From Viscum album (Eukaryota; Streptophyta; Magnoliopsida; Santalales; Viscaceae): 64,000 nucleotides of DNA. Where the stretch lies: assembly GCA_963277665.1 (NCBI GenBank), contig OY728125.1:1711154889-1711218888 (forward strand). The letters run 5' to 3'. Numbering within the stretch: position 1 is the first letter of the stretch; each line of letters opens with the position of its first letter. Shown here in pieces: positions 23,389 to 35,387 of the stretch. The notes beneath the pieces were generated by a model. The model worked only from the letters and a program-made list of their open reading frames with translations. It searched no databases and had not been told where the DNA came from. The translations under genes and the position numbers were made by a program.

Positions 23389-25581
23389 ATAAATCACCTT
23401 TATAGAATAATTATTATATCATATATATCATATATATTCATTAAATATATCCTTATTATGATCCATGTAAATCATAAATGAAAAGAGAATCACATTGCTT
23501 CATGAAGGTTGTAGTCCACACGTATGCATATTTGATGTTATCTTTTTCCAAAGGACGGGAAGAAGTTACATAATTTCTATAACATCATTATAATAAAAAT
23601 TTAGAATATTTAATAAACTTAATTAATTATTTTATAATGGATACATTATATTTATAGTATGTATAATAAGAAATAAAATAAAAATTTCTCGATTAAGAGT
23701 TATAACTCTTCATCGAGAAGCCTTCTTTAGATTATACCTTAAGCATTGAAAGGATGGTATTTTGGAAATAATATAAGCACTTGGATGTGGTGAAGGAATT
23801 TTGAATGATTTTAGATATATTATTTTCAGATCTAAGAGGATCAATCATGATTAATAATGAAGGGGTGGATGTGCCCATTTATAAGTGATGGTATGGGTAC
23901 ACTTAGAATTAATTAAATTATAAAATTAATTTTCATTATTTTTTTTCTAAATTGGTATTACTAAAATATCATATTAATATGAGTCCAAATAATCCCATAA
24001 AAAAATGAATTAGTTTTTTTAGCATTTAAGCCTCATCACTTAGTTTTAAACATCCATAAACCCTTTTAACAATTTCTGTAATATTAAAGTTTTCTACCCT
24101 TTAAGGGTTAAGAATGTTACCATATTAAATTGACCCATAAATAGACCATGGATGATATTTTAAACTATATAACATTCTATTTTATGAATACATGATTTAT
24201 ATGAATTTTAAATCATTTTATAAAATATTTGTTTTTATAAAATATCATTAATTTTATTTTTTGGAACTATTCATTTAATTTGAATTAGGAAACAATTTGA
24301 TAGAAAATGAATTATAATATAAAACTTTAACACATATCTAATATGTTATATTTTTCTACAAAATTATTGTGACTCAATAACTCACTAAAAAACTAATTGA
24401 GATTTTTTAAAATAATTTTCTTGATTTTTATACTGCTTGCAGAAGCATTGGGTCGTTGATGTAAAACCATTTAAGGTAAATATTTAGTCAATAAAAATTA
24501 AAAATAAATGTCCATGATAAAAAAGTAATATATTAAAAAATAATTTTGAAATTTAAACATTTTTTTATCCTTGTAAAATTTTTTTACAGATATTAAAATT
24601 TTGAAAGACACATTTTTTACAATATGTTTTAATTAAATATTACAAAGTTATGAATCAAAGATAAAAGTAATAAAGGTAATATTTTATAATTTTATATTAT
24701 TATAGATGATTTATACTCATACGATGAAATAAAGGTAGGCGTTTCAATGAATTTTAAGCCTTATCAGCTCAATTTCACCCACAATTAACCCATTTTACTC
24801 TACCTTGGTAAGAAAAATTTAAAAATGTTACTATTCATATTGACGAAAAATAAAAGGGGCCTATTAATAAAATTTGAAACTAATAATTCAAAATATCAAA
24901 TATAATTTTTTATGATTCAATTTATAGAGTTTCATAAATTAATTTAAGATAAAAATGAAAATGCATCAAAAATGGTTTTTAGAAAAATTCATTTTTATGT
25001 ATAAAAATGTTTTAAAACAAAATTAAACAATAAAATGATTTAAAATGAAATTAATTTTACTATTTATAATATAAATAACCAATTTTACTTTGAAATTATT
25101 TTAAAACCAAATGGATGTTGGTAAATTTATAAAACAAATGGTTTTTAATAGAAATTAGTATTTCTCATTATTCATTGGAAAATAAATATATTCAGAAATA
25201 TCCCTAAAAGGCAACCTAATATAATTTTTTCAAAATTACTTATAAAAGTTATTTAATTTTATCAAATTATTTTTCTAAAATTATAATATTTTTATTATAA
25301 AATTTGATCATAATAGAGAAATAAAAACCAATCCTGAGTAAAAAATTTATCATTAAAGCATAGGATGACTTTATGAAAAATAACTTTGTTTCACCTAAAA
25401 TATTTATTCATATTTGTTTTAAAATATGGTTATTTGTATTAATTCAACCAATTTAATTTCTAGTTTATAGTGGTATTAAATATTAGGGTTTATTTAGACT
25501 CATAGTTGTGTGTATCCCAATCTATCGAAGAAATCAATTTTTTTTAATGAGAAATATAACATAAAATATTAGGTTATTACA
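23389..25581 (-). repeat. Left (3') LTR of gypsy B, second piece
   Basis: Continues the LTR of B after element A. It matches 31,265-33,448 in the right LTR: the GGTNGTAGTCCACAC motif (23,506 and 31,368), the palindrome region, the block AAACCCTTTTAAC (24,057; ATTAACCCTTTTAAC at 31,925), and the end TAAAGAAATCAATTTTTTT (25,524 and 33,400). It ends GGTTATTACA at 25,581, the same end as the LTR of element D. Confidence 0.8.
23686..23719. repeat. 34-bp near-perfect palindrome in the LTR of gypsy B
   Basis: The arms TTCTCGATTAAGAGTTA and TAACTCTTCATCGAGAA are reverse complements apart from one base pair (the sixth-from-centre side position), with no spacer. The matching place in the right LTR of B (about 31,551-31,584) keeps a weaker version (GGTTAAGAGTTT and CCTCTTCGTTAGG). 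It could fold as a hairpin in RNA or a cruciform in DNA. Confidence 0.8.
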
Positions 25582-25599
25582 TTATAACATAATTATAAG

Positions 25600-27200
25600 T
25601 ATTTTCCCCCAAAATTCTATCACTCTGATACAAATAAATTAAAAAAAATCCCTCATAACATCCTTAGGTTCCCACATAGCTTCATCTAATTTATGGTTTC
25701 TACAAAAAACATTGACTAGGTGAGTGGCCTTATTTCATATCACATTCCCACTATGATCCAAAATATCCTTCGATTATTCCTTGTAAAATGGAATATTCTA
25801 TGAATATGTGGTATATAATTTTATTACATGAGAATTATCAAATATTTAATTCATTATGAAAGATATGTGAAAGAAAACAAGAAATTGAGAGAGATTTAGT
25901 AGAAATGCCAAACAGTAATCCACCATCCTGATGTGATCAAGAATCTGACAAGGAAATAAAGATATAGGGATTAGTTTTCCCTATTTTATAAACCTCAAAA
26001 CCTTATTCCATGGAGATATTCATAGGAATGTGTTTTCACCAACTTCAAACAATAAATCTCACAAACAATTATCATCCTAACTTTTCTATCGGCCCTGAGC
26101 TGCTCTAATGTACCGCATAATTAATTTAAACATGTATTCTATTTATAGGGCTAGATATGGTACCAATATATTTATTTCTCCAACTTCATCCCTATATGAA
26201 GGAGTTATACACTTCCTAATATATATAGATTTGTAATAATCCACATAAATTATTGAGTGAAAAGATTATTGTATGAAAACTATACCAACAGATGGTGTAG
26301 ATCCCAAACACCTTTGATATATATATAGAAATATCTAAATTTGATTTCATGAGTTTTAATGGTCCTATAAAACTAAACATATATCTATGGATGATATTTA
26401 GTACTAAAATACAACTTTGAATCTAGATCATAATGAATAATTCAATATAACTTCTAGGTAAATCTTGGATCTTCATCAGATACAATAGAATTTAGTATTC
26501 CATGTAATATTACCACTTCCATAATATATAAATTGGAAATATTAACAGGGAAAAAATATTATCAAATGGAGATTATGTGTGCTAACTTCATAAGGTGATC
26601 AACTACAACCGAAAAAACATTATTCCCATTACATGTTTTTAGGATACTAGTGAAAAAATACATGGTAACCTTTTCTCATTACCATTCTGGTATGGGTAAT
26701 GATTGTAATAACCATTTATAACTATACATATTAGTCATGACTTACTGGCATAACAAGAGTTAATATACATATGCTTAAATAACCCTTTTTATGATGTCCC
26801 ACCATAAATATTCTTTCAAATCTATATACATAATTGTACTTCAATTATTTATAGATAATGATAAACTATAAGATTCATCTAATAGTTCCTTATTCAATTC
26901 TATCATTAATCAGACAAATACTCTATTATTGGAACTTAACATTCCATCAAAATAATTATTAAAATCCAGAACATTTCTCACTTTCCTTTAGAGTTCTATA
27001 TTATCATTTTGCGCCTCTTTAATATTTACACAGATAGATGGTTGAACATTCATTTGGGAAAGAAAATATTTACCTACATCCTTCAATATTTCTAATTCCA
27101 ACCATTTTAAATCCTAAAATATAGTATATTTTGTGATCCTCATCATAGAAGAATGCATGATTATTTTTAATCAGATCTTCTACAACCTTGTTCTCTTTCT
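25600..27200 (-). pseudogene. Gypsy B: integrase with chromodomain-like end (decayed)
   Basis: Minus-strand translation through stops gives LPIPEW, VVDHLMKLAH, VSDEDPRFT (second catalytic Asp), a broken YHP...(DGQ) segment, SYNNLF, PWNKVLRFIK near 25,990 (family: PMKGVxRFGKKGKL) and, near the end at 25,650-25,730, THLVNVFCRNHKLDEAMWEP, the chromodomain-like tail. It inserts cDNA in living relatives. Stops are frequent, about one per 15-20 codons. It sits directly inside the left LTR end, as expected for the 3' end of a gypsy coding region. Confidence 0.8.
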
Positions 27201-28440
27201 TAGGATGGAAATGTATTGAGAATTCATAATTGTAAATTTACTCCAACCATATTATATGGAACATAATCATCTCCTTTTGTGTAAATATATACTCAAAACA
27301 TTTATGATCCATATATATGTCACAACATTCACCATAAAGAAAATGAATCCATATCTTTAATGTAAATATTAGTATCCCCAGCTCTAAATCATGAGTCAGG
27401 TAATTTTTTCTCATGAATTTTCAATTCGTATGAGGAATATTCTATCAGCATACCATTTTGAATGATTATATATCCCAATCCACTATTTTATTCATCAATA
27501 TTTATCACAAACCATTCTCTATTAAAGGCTTATTTTAGATTAGGTGCACTGACCATCCTTCACTTTAGCTCCTTGAAATTCTCTTCGCATTCATCTACCC
27601 ACATGAACTTAACCCCCTTCCGAGTCAAATTGGTGAGTGTATTAGATAGTAATGAGAAATATCACACAATTTTTTGGTAATATCCATCCAACGTAAGAAA
27701 AATTCATATTTATGCTACTATGGTTTGTATAGGCCATTTTCCAATAACATGTATATTTTAAGGATCCACTGATATACCCTCAATCGAGATTATATGACAC
27801 TGGAATGGAATTTTATGAAGAAAAAACTCATACTTGATAAATATTCATATAAATTATCCTTTCTTAGGGTCACCAACACAAATTAACAATGATATAAATG
27901 CTCTTAATTGACCTTTAAAGATATAATAATATCATTAATAAATATTATCATAAATTGATCATGGTCATCTTTAAAGAGTATATTCATTAAATCCATGATG
28001 ATAATAGGGTTGTTTTTATGTCTGAATTAAGTCACTATAAATCCCTACTTCCCATACCTCGTATGGAAGAATTTCTTGGGTATATCTTCATTCTTAACCC
28101 TCAATTGATGCTATCTATAAAAAAGATAAATTTTATAAAAGTATTGAGCTCCTTGTAATCAATGCATAGATGCATTAAAACATATTTATTATTAAATAAA
28201 TGAATAGGATAACCCCACGGTGGAAACCTAGGGTTATGAATCCATTATCAATATTTTACTGGATTATCTTCATCAGTTATTGAAATATAATTTGTCCAAT
28301 TCAAGAGGTGAAATTTGAAATTAGTGTGGAATCAAGATTGCGTTCTATTAAAAACTCTACATCATGATTCGTAGGAAGACTAGGAAACACTTTAAAAAGG
28401 AATTATAATCCAATATAGTAGGAATATCTTCAATTTTGAG
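27201..28440 (-). pseudogene. Gypsy B: RT and RNase H (decayed)
   Basis: RNase H pieces on the minus strand: LTNLTRKGVKFMWVDECEEN (about 27,580-27,640), QNGMLIEYSSYELKIHEK and a degraded YTDHKSL region. RT pieces: IIFINDIIISLKVN at about 27,920-27,960, corresponding to FIDDILIYSK with one catalytic Asp changed to Asn, followed by the connection to RNase H. Together they are the reverse-transcription module. Stops and frame changes make it dead. The plus-strand open frame at 27,462-27,680 is a shadow. Confidence 0.8.
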
Positions 28441-28443
28441 TTT

Positions 28444-28782
28444 CTACCTAACCATATTTGATAGATAACCTTTATGTATATGAATTAAGACCCACAATAA
28501 ATAATTAATTTCCGTCAAATGTTTGTATTCATCCTCGCACTCGTAAACAATCATATGCTCACTCAGAATATTAAATGTGACATCTACTACTTGAAAATTT
28601 ATATGGGATTCATATAAATAAATCAAATCCATTACTAAAATCACATAAAATATAAAGAAAGGGATAATTAAAAGATTTATAGGAAGCACATTCCAAAAAC
28701 ATTGATCATAGAGGAATTCTAGACTTGAGATGCAATCATCGTACCATTTAGAGTTTTCACCACAAACAAAATATATAATCAT
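28444..28782 (-). pseudogene. Gypsy B: protease C-terminal part (open 112-codon frame)
   Basis: This minus-strand frame contains LPINLLIIPFFIFYVILVMD, which matches the gypsy protease end LPVNLxxxPMxEFDVILGMDWL, and then ESHINFQVVDVTFNI, the equivalent of the HHAxIDC-to-linker stretch before RT. The catalytic DTG would be upstream, but no DTGA-like motif is visible before the LTR begins near 29,186. There is no room for a full gag (normally over 1 kb) between this frame and the LTR. Confidence 0.6.
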
Positions 28783-29185
28783 TGAGAATATGAATTAATA
28801 TACCATGATACTTTTACTTATATAAAAGAAATCATATAACTAAGAAAAAATAGGGAACTTAAATATTTGAGCATACCTATTACCACCTCAATAACATCAT
28901 TCCATCTATAATCACACACTAACAGAAAAATGATTTGTGTGACCATAAAACAATTTCAATCAAAGTGATAAATCATATAATAAAGAAAATATTTCATGAG
29001 ATATATAAACTATGACAATTTATTCTTAATATATTAAACCTCAGTTTTAACCTAGGTTATATATGGCCATTACAAAAAACATATAATTTTATCCTATACA
29101 TGGACATATCCCCGAGGGTTTCCAAAACATTCACTAATATTAATATCCACAGACTAACTAAACCCTGCTATAATAAAAAAAATAG

Positions 29186-32100
29186 TGGAAAAAGATTTTA
29201 TTACATATATATATATATTCTTTTTATATTAATATTCAATACATAACATTACGATCTATTCTATAAACATAAATATTTTGTGTCTTTGGAGAAAATATAC
29301 CAAAAAATCTTATTTAGTTACATTCTTAATCACCTATAATAGTTTTCTTCTCCCATGGTTCCCTTTTTATTATACCCCCCTTAAATACTTTCATCATAAA
29401 ATGGGGAAAGGAAATATAGGAAAGAGTGAGCTCAGATGCTCAGTAAGGGTAAACATGGGAGACACCAATCGATGATAATAAGTAAGAATAAGATAAAAAA
29501 AGTGTATGAGTTTATAATCATAACATAAAAATCTAATAACAAATCTACCATGGATGAAAATCATGTATCACATGATAAAAATTTATCATTTAAAAAGTAA
29601 TGAATCATAATAGTGAGAATTAATCCAAAAATAATCATGAACCATATGTTTGGGTCATAAAAGTGTAGAACCATCACAAGAATAGAAATAATTTCATATT
29701 TCTTGGTTAACTATTGGCGCCATCAAATCATAATGAATTTAGAATAAAAAAATGTTTTCTATAACATAATATATCATATATGAAAACTTATTTCCAATAG
29801 TGTACTAGGAATCACCACCTATTTTCTATAGTGTATGAAGAACATCATCTTTTTTCCTATAGTGGATCAAACACATCGACTTTTTTCCCAAAATTATCTT
29901 ACGAGTTATGAAAATTTTTCGGAGTTTATTAGAGGGATATATAATTTTCAACCCATACATATCATAATTAAAACCACACATATGTGAACCATAAGATCAT
30001 AAAAAATTAATCTTATCATCATATCATAACTTAAGAAAAAATAATGGGTTTCATAAAAATTGTATAAATTCATCCTATAATTACTAATGAAAAATATATA
30101 GGTTTTTTAAACATATCACCATAATAATAATAATCCATATAGGTAAGAAATAAGGATGATATAATTTCATAATATCCCCAATAAATCGTAAGTAACATCA
30201 AATGATATTATCATAAATGGAATATTTATTTAAAATATATTTTAAATATTTTTTAACAAAAATACCATTTTCATTTTGAAATCAATTATTTAAAATAAAA
30301 AAAATATCCACAATATAATAAAAAAATTATTTGTTAAGAACCATGGAAACAAGAAAAGGAATCGTCAATTAATTTAGTGTCCATGAAGGTGGGAAGTTCA
30401 ATTCATGGTCTGGAAGTTAAAATAAAGACTACATTCCTATTTTTGGTAAAAAGTCAAAAGTACCTCATTTAGAAAATGATATGAAGATAACATTGATTTT
30501 TTAAAAAGTAAAACATTGTAAAAAATTAATTTAAACAGTTATAATATAATATCAGTAACACTATTGAAAATATTTTAATGAAAACGTGGAAGTGGAAGAA
30601 AATTATTTTTGATCAAATAGTAAAACATAGTCAGTTTTTCTTAAAATCTATATTTTCGTTCCTTAAGTACTTAATGCAAGAAATATGAAAGGGGTAAAAG
30701 TATTCTATAAAAATTAATTGAGTATAAGAAAAATTAATTGTATTTATAATATAAGTATGATATAATTTACTCAATTAAAATTCAATCATAAACTATCCCA
30801 AATAAAATGTTGTTGAGACATAAATCCCTTACCCCAAGTCTCACCTTTCACCGCACATGTTCGAAATACTATAAAATAAAATTAGATATATTATTAATGT
30901 TTTTAGGAACCATACTAATATCTATAATACAATATAGGATTTTCTTGAAACATATTATCACCTATTTATTGACATATTTTTTTAAATTCACTGTTCTAGG
31001 TGATAATTGATTCGTCTCTCATGCTTGATTCCGTTTAGCAGTCTTGGTCCTTGTACTTAGATCTTGGTTCCATAATCTTCATAATTTTAACCATCATATA
31101 AATATAATATATATTCTATTATATATTTTGATTCATTTATAATAAACAGAGATAGAGAAATAAGTTACACTGTTCCTGGAGACGGTAAGTTGTATGTATG
31201 CATGAACATTGTTTTCACTTTTCGATGGTTAGAATGAAAGAATGGTAAATAATAATTAACAATTATAGAATAATTACTATATAATATATATCATAGATAC
31301 TATTTAAACAATTCCTTATTTCCATCCATGTATAGAGGAAATGTAAAACAAACCACATCACTTCGTGGGGGTGGTAGTCCACACATACACATGAGTGACC
31401 TTATCAATTTCAAAAAGATGGGAAGAAGGTGGATAATAGTTTTTACATATTCATAATAAAAATTTAATATATATATATGAAACTAGATTAATTATTTTAA
31501 GTGGATGACATATAATTATAGGAGAAATAATATGAAGTAAAATTGAGAACTCTTGGTTAAGAGTTTCACCTCTTCGTTAGGAAACCTTATTTCAATTAGA
31601 CCTTATGCCTTGACTGGATGGTATTTTGGAAAAAAAATAATCTCTAGGATGTCGTGAAGAAATATATAATGTAATTAGATATAATAATGGCTGAAATATA
31701 AGGCTCAAACGCTGTGAATAATAAAGGATTGGAGGTTCCATTATATAAGTGAGTGGAGGGGCACTCTTTGAATTAATTAAAGTATTAAATTAATTTTTAT
31801 AAAAAAAATTGATCCAAATTTATATAATAAAAATATAAGATGAGGAGGATTATAAATATTAAAATAAAATAAAATTTAATTTCTTTGGTTATGTTTTTAC
31901 CCGTATATCTTAGTTTTAACCTCCCATTAACCCTTTTAACTATTGTCATAATATAAAATATTTAAATATTTTAAGGGTTATTAATTTTTCCATCAAAAGA
32001 AAAGTTACTAATAAATGGATCATGAATGATATTTTAAACTTTACCCCATCCAATTTTTTGATTATTGTTTTATTAGTTTAAATCATATAAAAAATGTTAT

Positions 32101-33448
32101 TTATTATAAAATTTTTGTAATGTAATTTTTGGGACTATTCATATTATTTTAATTTGGAAAAAACATTAGTATAAAGGAATTAAAATATAAATATTTTAAA
32201 CTTCCATAATAAGTTATATTTATTTATAAAATTTACTGGACATAATAACTCAATAAAAAAAATTTCGTTTACACTTTATTAAATAATTCACTAGATTTTT
32301 TCTATTTCTTTCATAAGAACTCTATCTGTTTTGCGTAACTATTTAAGGAAATAATTTCATCAGTATATTTTTTTTAAAATGTAAAAAGATAAAAAAAATT
32401 AACTAATGGATAAATTATCAATTTATGATTGAAAATATTTTTTTATCGATGTCCCCAAATATTATAGATATTAAAAGTAAGAAAGTGACATTTTGATGTT
32501 ATCTTTCATTGAAATATTATAAAGGTAAAAAATAAAAGATAAATTGAAAAAAGGTCATATATTTGAATCTGGAATGATTAGCGAATAAATAGAAACAAAT
32601 AATGAAATATAGGTAGGTTTTTTAATGAATTTAAATTTTTATCACATTAGATTTAACCATAATGAACCCATTTTACCTTTACTAGAGAAACACAATTTTA
32701 CATGGTTACAATTCATATTGACCAAAACAAAAAGTGACTATTTACCAAATTTATACATAATAATTAAAAATACATAATCCATTTTTCATGATTTAATTTC
32801 TATAATTTTAAAAAATTAATTAACGATAAAAGAAATCATTTAGAATAGTTTTTTAGAAAAATGACTTTTTAAGTGTAAAAATGTTTTCATACAAAATTCA
32901 TATATAAAATTGAATCAAATGAAAACAATTTTTTTATTAATAATATAAAAGAACTTATTATAATTTTTAATCCATTTAACAAAAAACTAAACATTGTAAA
33001 TTTCTGATGCAAATATATATTTTTGTATACAAATCAGTACCTTTCAGTATTCATCAAAAAATTAATATTTTCAAAAATATTACAAAAATTAAGCCTAAGA
33101 TAATTTTGATGTAATTATTTAAAAAAATAATTTACTTTACTCAAATATATTTTCTAAATGCTTCATCAATTAATTATATTATTTTCTCTCAAAATAATGA
33201 AAATCCATTTTGGATGAATTTTTTTTGACTGTTTATAATGACTATACAAATAATATAGTTGTTTCACAAAAAACCAGTATAATTTTTTAAAATGTTGATA
33301 TTAATATTCATTATTAAAATTTAATGGTTAAGTTATAATGATATGCTATTCTAGGATTCATTTTTATTCTTGATTTTTGTATTATAATATATTAAAGAAA
33401 TCAATTTTTTTAAAAGAGAAATATATCATTAAATCTAGTAGTGTTTCA
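29186..33448 (-). repeat. Right (5') LTR of gypsy B
   Basis: About 4.26 kb, collinear with the two left pieces. It ends GTGTTTCA at 33,448, the counterpart of GGTTATTACA. Just inside, near 29,164, CCCTGCTATAATAAA may be a degraded primer site (related to CTCTGATACCAAA). It contains an AT microsatellite at about 29,206-29,220 and the tandem module at 31,140-31,440. No coding frame is supported. Confidence 0.8.
31140..31440. repeat. Two-copy tandem module (about 200 bp) inside a gypsy LTR
   Basis: Copy 1 (about 31,150-31,250) and copy 2 (about 31,345-31,445) share the order: A-rich lead with ATNACA, TTC(C/G)TGGNGNNGGTA, TNCATGANN, a T-rich spacer, then GATGG with AGA. The same pair occurs in the other related LTRs: 13,105-13,200 with 23,485-23,580 (split by element A), 41,400-41,510 with 41,595-41,695, 60,700-60,810 with 60,890-60,990, and inverted at 37,520-37,620 with 37,720-37,800. 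The role is unknown. Confidence 0.65.
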
Positions 33449-33850
33449 TAGGTGTATTTACCAACTACCTATAATGTATTTTCACATCTAACACAGAAAT
33501 AAAATTAGAAATAGTACCTATAATGAATGTAGGTGATACTTCATAAGTTATAAGGTAACATGATTCACATTTAAAGGAAAACCTTTCTGATATAGCACCC
33601 CATATGATATAATATTTCTAGGCAGGCTAGGAACCCACCTAACAGCATGTAATGCAATAATGGAAGGTTAATTAAGCTCCAGAAAAATAAAGACTATATC
33701 CTAGATCTGACATCCTCTATTATTTCTTAAAATTAATTCTCCCTCAAATATTTCTATCAATTCTAGGAAGAAATACCTATTACTACACATGGTGAAGGAA
33801 TACCCTGAGTCTATGACCCATTTATTCAACAAATCATTCTAAGATACATT
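33449..33850 (-). pseudogene. Copia element C: aspartic protease (decayed)
   Basis: The minus strand reads NKWVIDSGYSFTMCSNRYFF at about 33,765-33,830, the copia active site W(I/V)xDSGCSxHMCPN, with Cys changed to Tyr and His changed to Thr but the catalytic DSG kept. It continues with LELIEIFEGELIL, NNRGCQI, VRWVPSLPRNIISYGVL and KGFP (family: VRxVPxLxRNLISxGxLDxKGY). The HMCP form points to an Ivana/Oryco or related lineage. Right after this domain the sequence changes into the LTR end of gypsy B. Confidence 0.82.
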
Positions 33851-33929
33851 TAAATATCAAAACAATCATATAAAATATTATAAACAGAGAGTGATAATTG
33901 GCTTGATCAGTTTTTTGTGTTCTTTTGGG

Positions 33930-34745
33930 ATTGCAGAATAACAGACATATATGTCAGGGCTTACCATAATTATAACAAGTGACTTGTTTTGGCATAGTCT
34001 TCAACCGACTATATCTAAATTGTTTGTTTCTATGAATCTTGACATTAAAATTATGAATATATTTGTTATTATAATCTATTATTGGGTCTACCCATACTAT
34101 GAAATATATTCTACTAAGACATAACATTCGGTGTATTATGAAGTTATTTAAAAAAAGGACAATTTGATCTCTTCAAGGGTTAATGACTCATGATTATACA
34201 TCATATTCTAAAAAAGTGTGATATATGAGTATTCATGAGAAATAATAAAAAAAATATTTTTGTATTCATAATGAATAATGACATAAATTTTGGAGAAATG
34301 AAGAATAATTTAATTTAATTCATCATGATTCACTCTGATTGTAGTAACGAGACCCCCTTTTAAGGTAAAAATTCAATGATTTTTAAATAAATGACTAACT
34401 ATGGATAAAATCATATAAAAATTCTATATTTTTAACTAGATACCTATAGGGGAATATTCATATGAAAGTTATCTTAAAACATTATCAAATAAACATAATA
34501 ATAGGGAATAATGGGACATTATAAGAACATCGACAAGTGAATCATGGTATGTGGTAAATCTATGCCCATCAATGGGATAACCAATAATGGGTTTCTTAGG
34601 TATATAAAGTGCACCAATGAGACCATCATGGACCATAAAGGATATAAACTTTATTTTATGAAGTTTAAGGTTTTAATTTCCACTAGAAATCTCTATTTCA
34701 CACTTCGTATATTCCATCACATTATCTAGAAGATATTAAACCAAT
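33930..34745 (-). pseudogene. Copia element C: Gag with zinc-knuckle remnant
   Basis: From about 34,740 the minus strand reads KCEIEISSGN, LHKIKFISFMVHDGLIGAL, then SLLLCLFDNVLR (family: STIxLCLADNVLREV), then HESLTLEEIKLSFF near 34,160-34,200 (family: xxLTLEEVKAAL), then the knuckle CYNYGKP-stop-HICLLF at about 33,936-33,977. There the second Cys is Tyr and the Gly before His is a stop. Gag builds the particle. Upstream of 34,740 no start context or primer site is clear. The small plus-strand frame at 34,544-34,729 is a shadow. Confidence 0.75.
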
Positions 34746-35387
34746 TTTTGGGGAAGACGTTGAGCAGTATTCTCCCTCCCAATTGCCTATGATCTTCTGG
34801 ATATTCACATGGTTAAAATTATATTAATATAAATAAAAATATGAATAAATAGAAGAGATATTTAAGAGAGTGATGGTGAGATAAACATGGAGGACACAAT
34901 AAAGGTGAAAGTAGTAATGGAAAAAATTATTAAACATAATTTAGATCTGTTCAGTCTTACGTGCAAAGAAAGAACACCACCCACTCATGATTTTTATTAT
35001 TCCCAAGAAAATGAAATATAAGAGAGATGATCAATAAAGACAAGATTAATAACATAAGAAAAAAATCAATATACAAGAAGAAATATGAAAATCAAAATCA
35101 AAATCTTACAATCTAGTTAGCTAACCACAGACTGGTTCCCCTTTAAAGCTATATAAGTTGTACTCAATTTTGTTTCTAAATTGAAAATTAAGCCTGAAAG
35201 ACATTTATTAGGATTTATAGATATCCACCAAAACTGTACACTAGGATCGAGTCTCCTCTTAGGTGATGGAATAGAATAAATTGTCACACATGAGACAAAT
35301 ATATGTACGATAGATTTCTTAACACGCAACACATAGCTTAAAGAAAACTATTATATACTATTAAAATTTTATTACATAAATTAGGCC
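34746..35387 (-). other. Leader and possible LTR remnant of copia C
   Basis: Lies 5' of gag of copia C and should hold its leader, primer site and 5' LTR. No tRNA-complementary site was found. The stretch 35,100-35,340 is more complex than the AT-rich surroundings and has a 71-codon minus-strand frame with no recognised motif; it may be an LTR remnant. Confidence 0.35.

Larger units (their letters stand above)
11200..33448 (-). mobile_element. Ty3-gypsy element B, interrupted by gypsy A in its left LTR
   Basis: Two related long repeats bound a decayed gypsy pol in minus orientation. The right (5') LTR is about 29,186-33,448. The left (3') LTR is present in two pieces, about 11,200-13,219 and 23,389-25,581, with element A between them. 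Matching landmarks, left and right: GAGTGAGNTCAGATGCTCAG at 11,431 and 29,424; the TATTTATTAGAGG region at 11,900 and 29,920; the ATGGTAAG module at 13,140 and 31,180; the TCATTGAAAGGATGGTATTTTGG region at 23,750 and 31,615. Together the left pieces are about 4.2 kb, equal to the right LTR. The internal region is only about 3.6 kb and lacks a recognisable gag. Target duplication is not resolved; the left edge is uncertain by about 40 bases. Confidence 0.8.

Noticed and set aside
11182..33453. A target-site duplication for gypsy B (ATTAG or TAGGA against TAGGT)
   Set aside because: The left LTR edge is not certain and no pair matches well enough to call.
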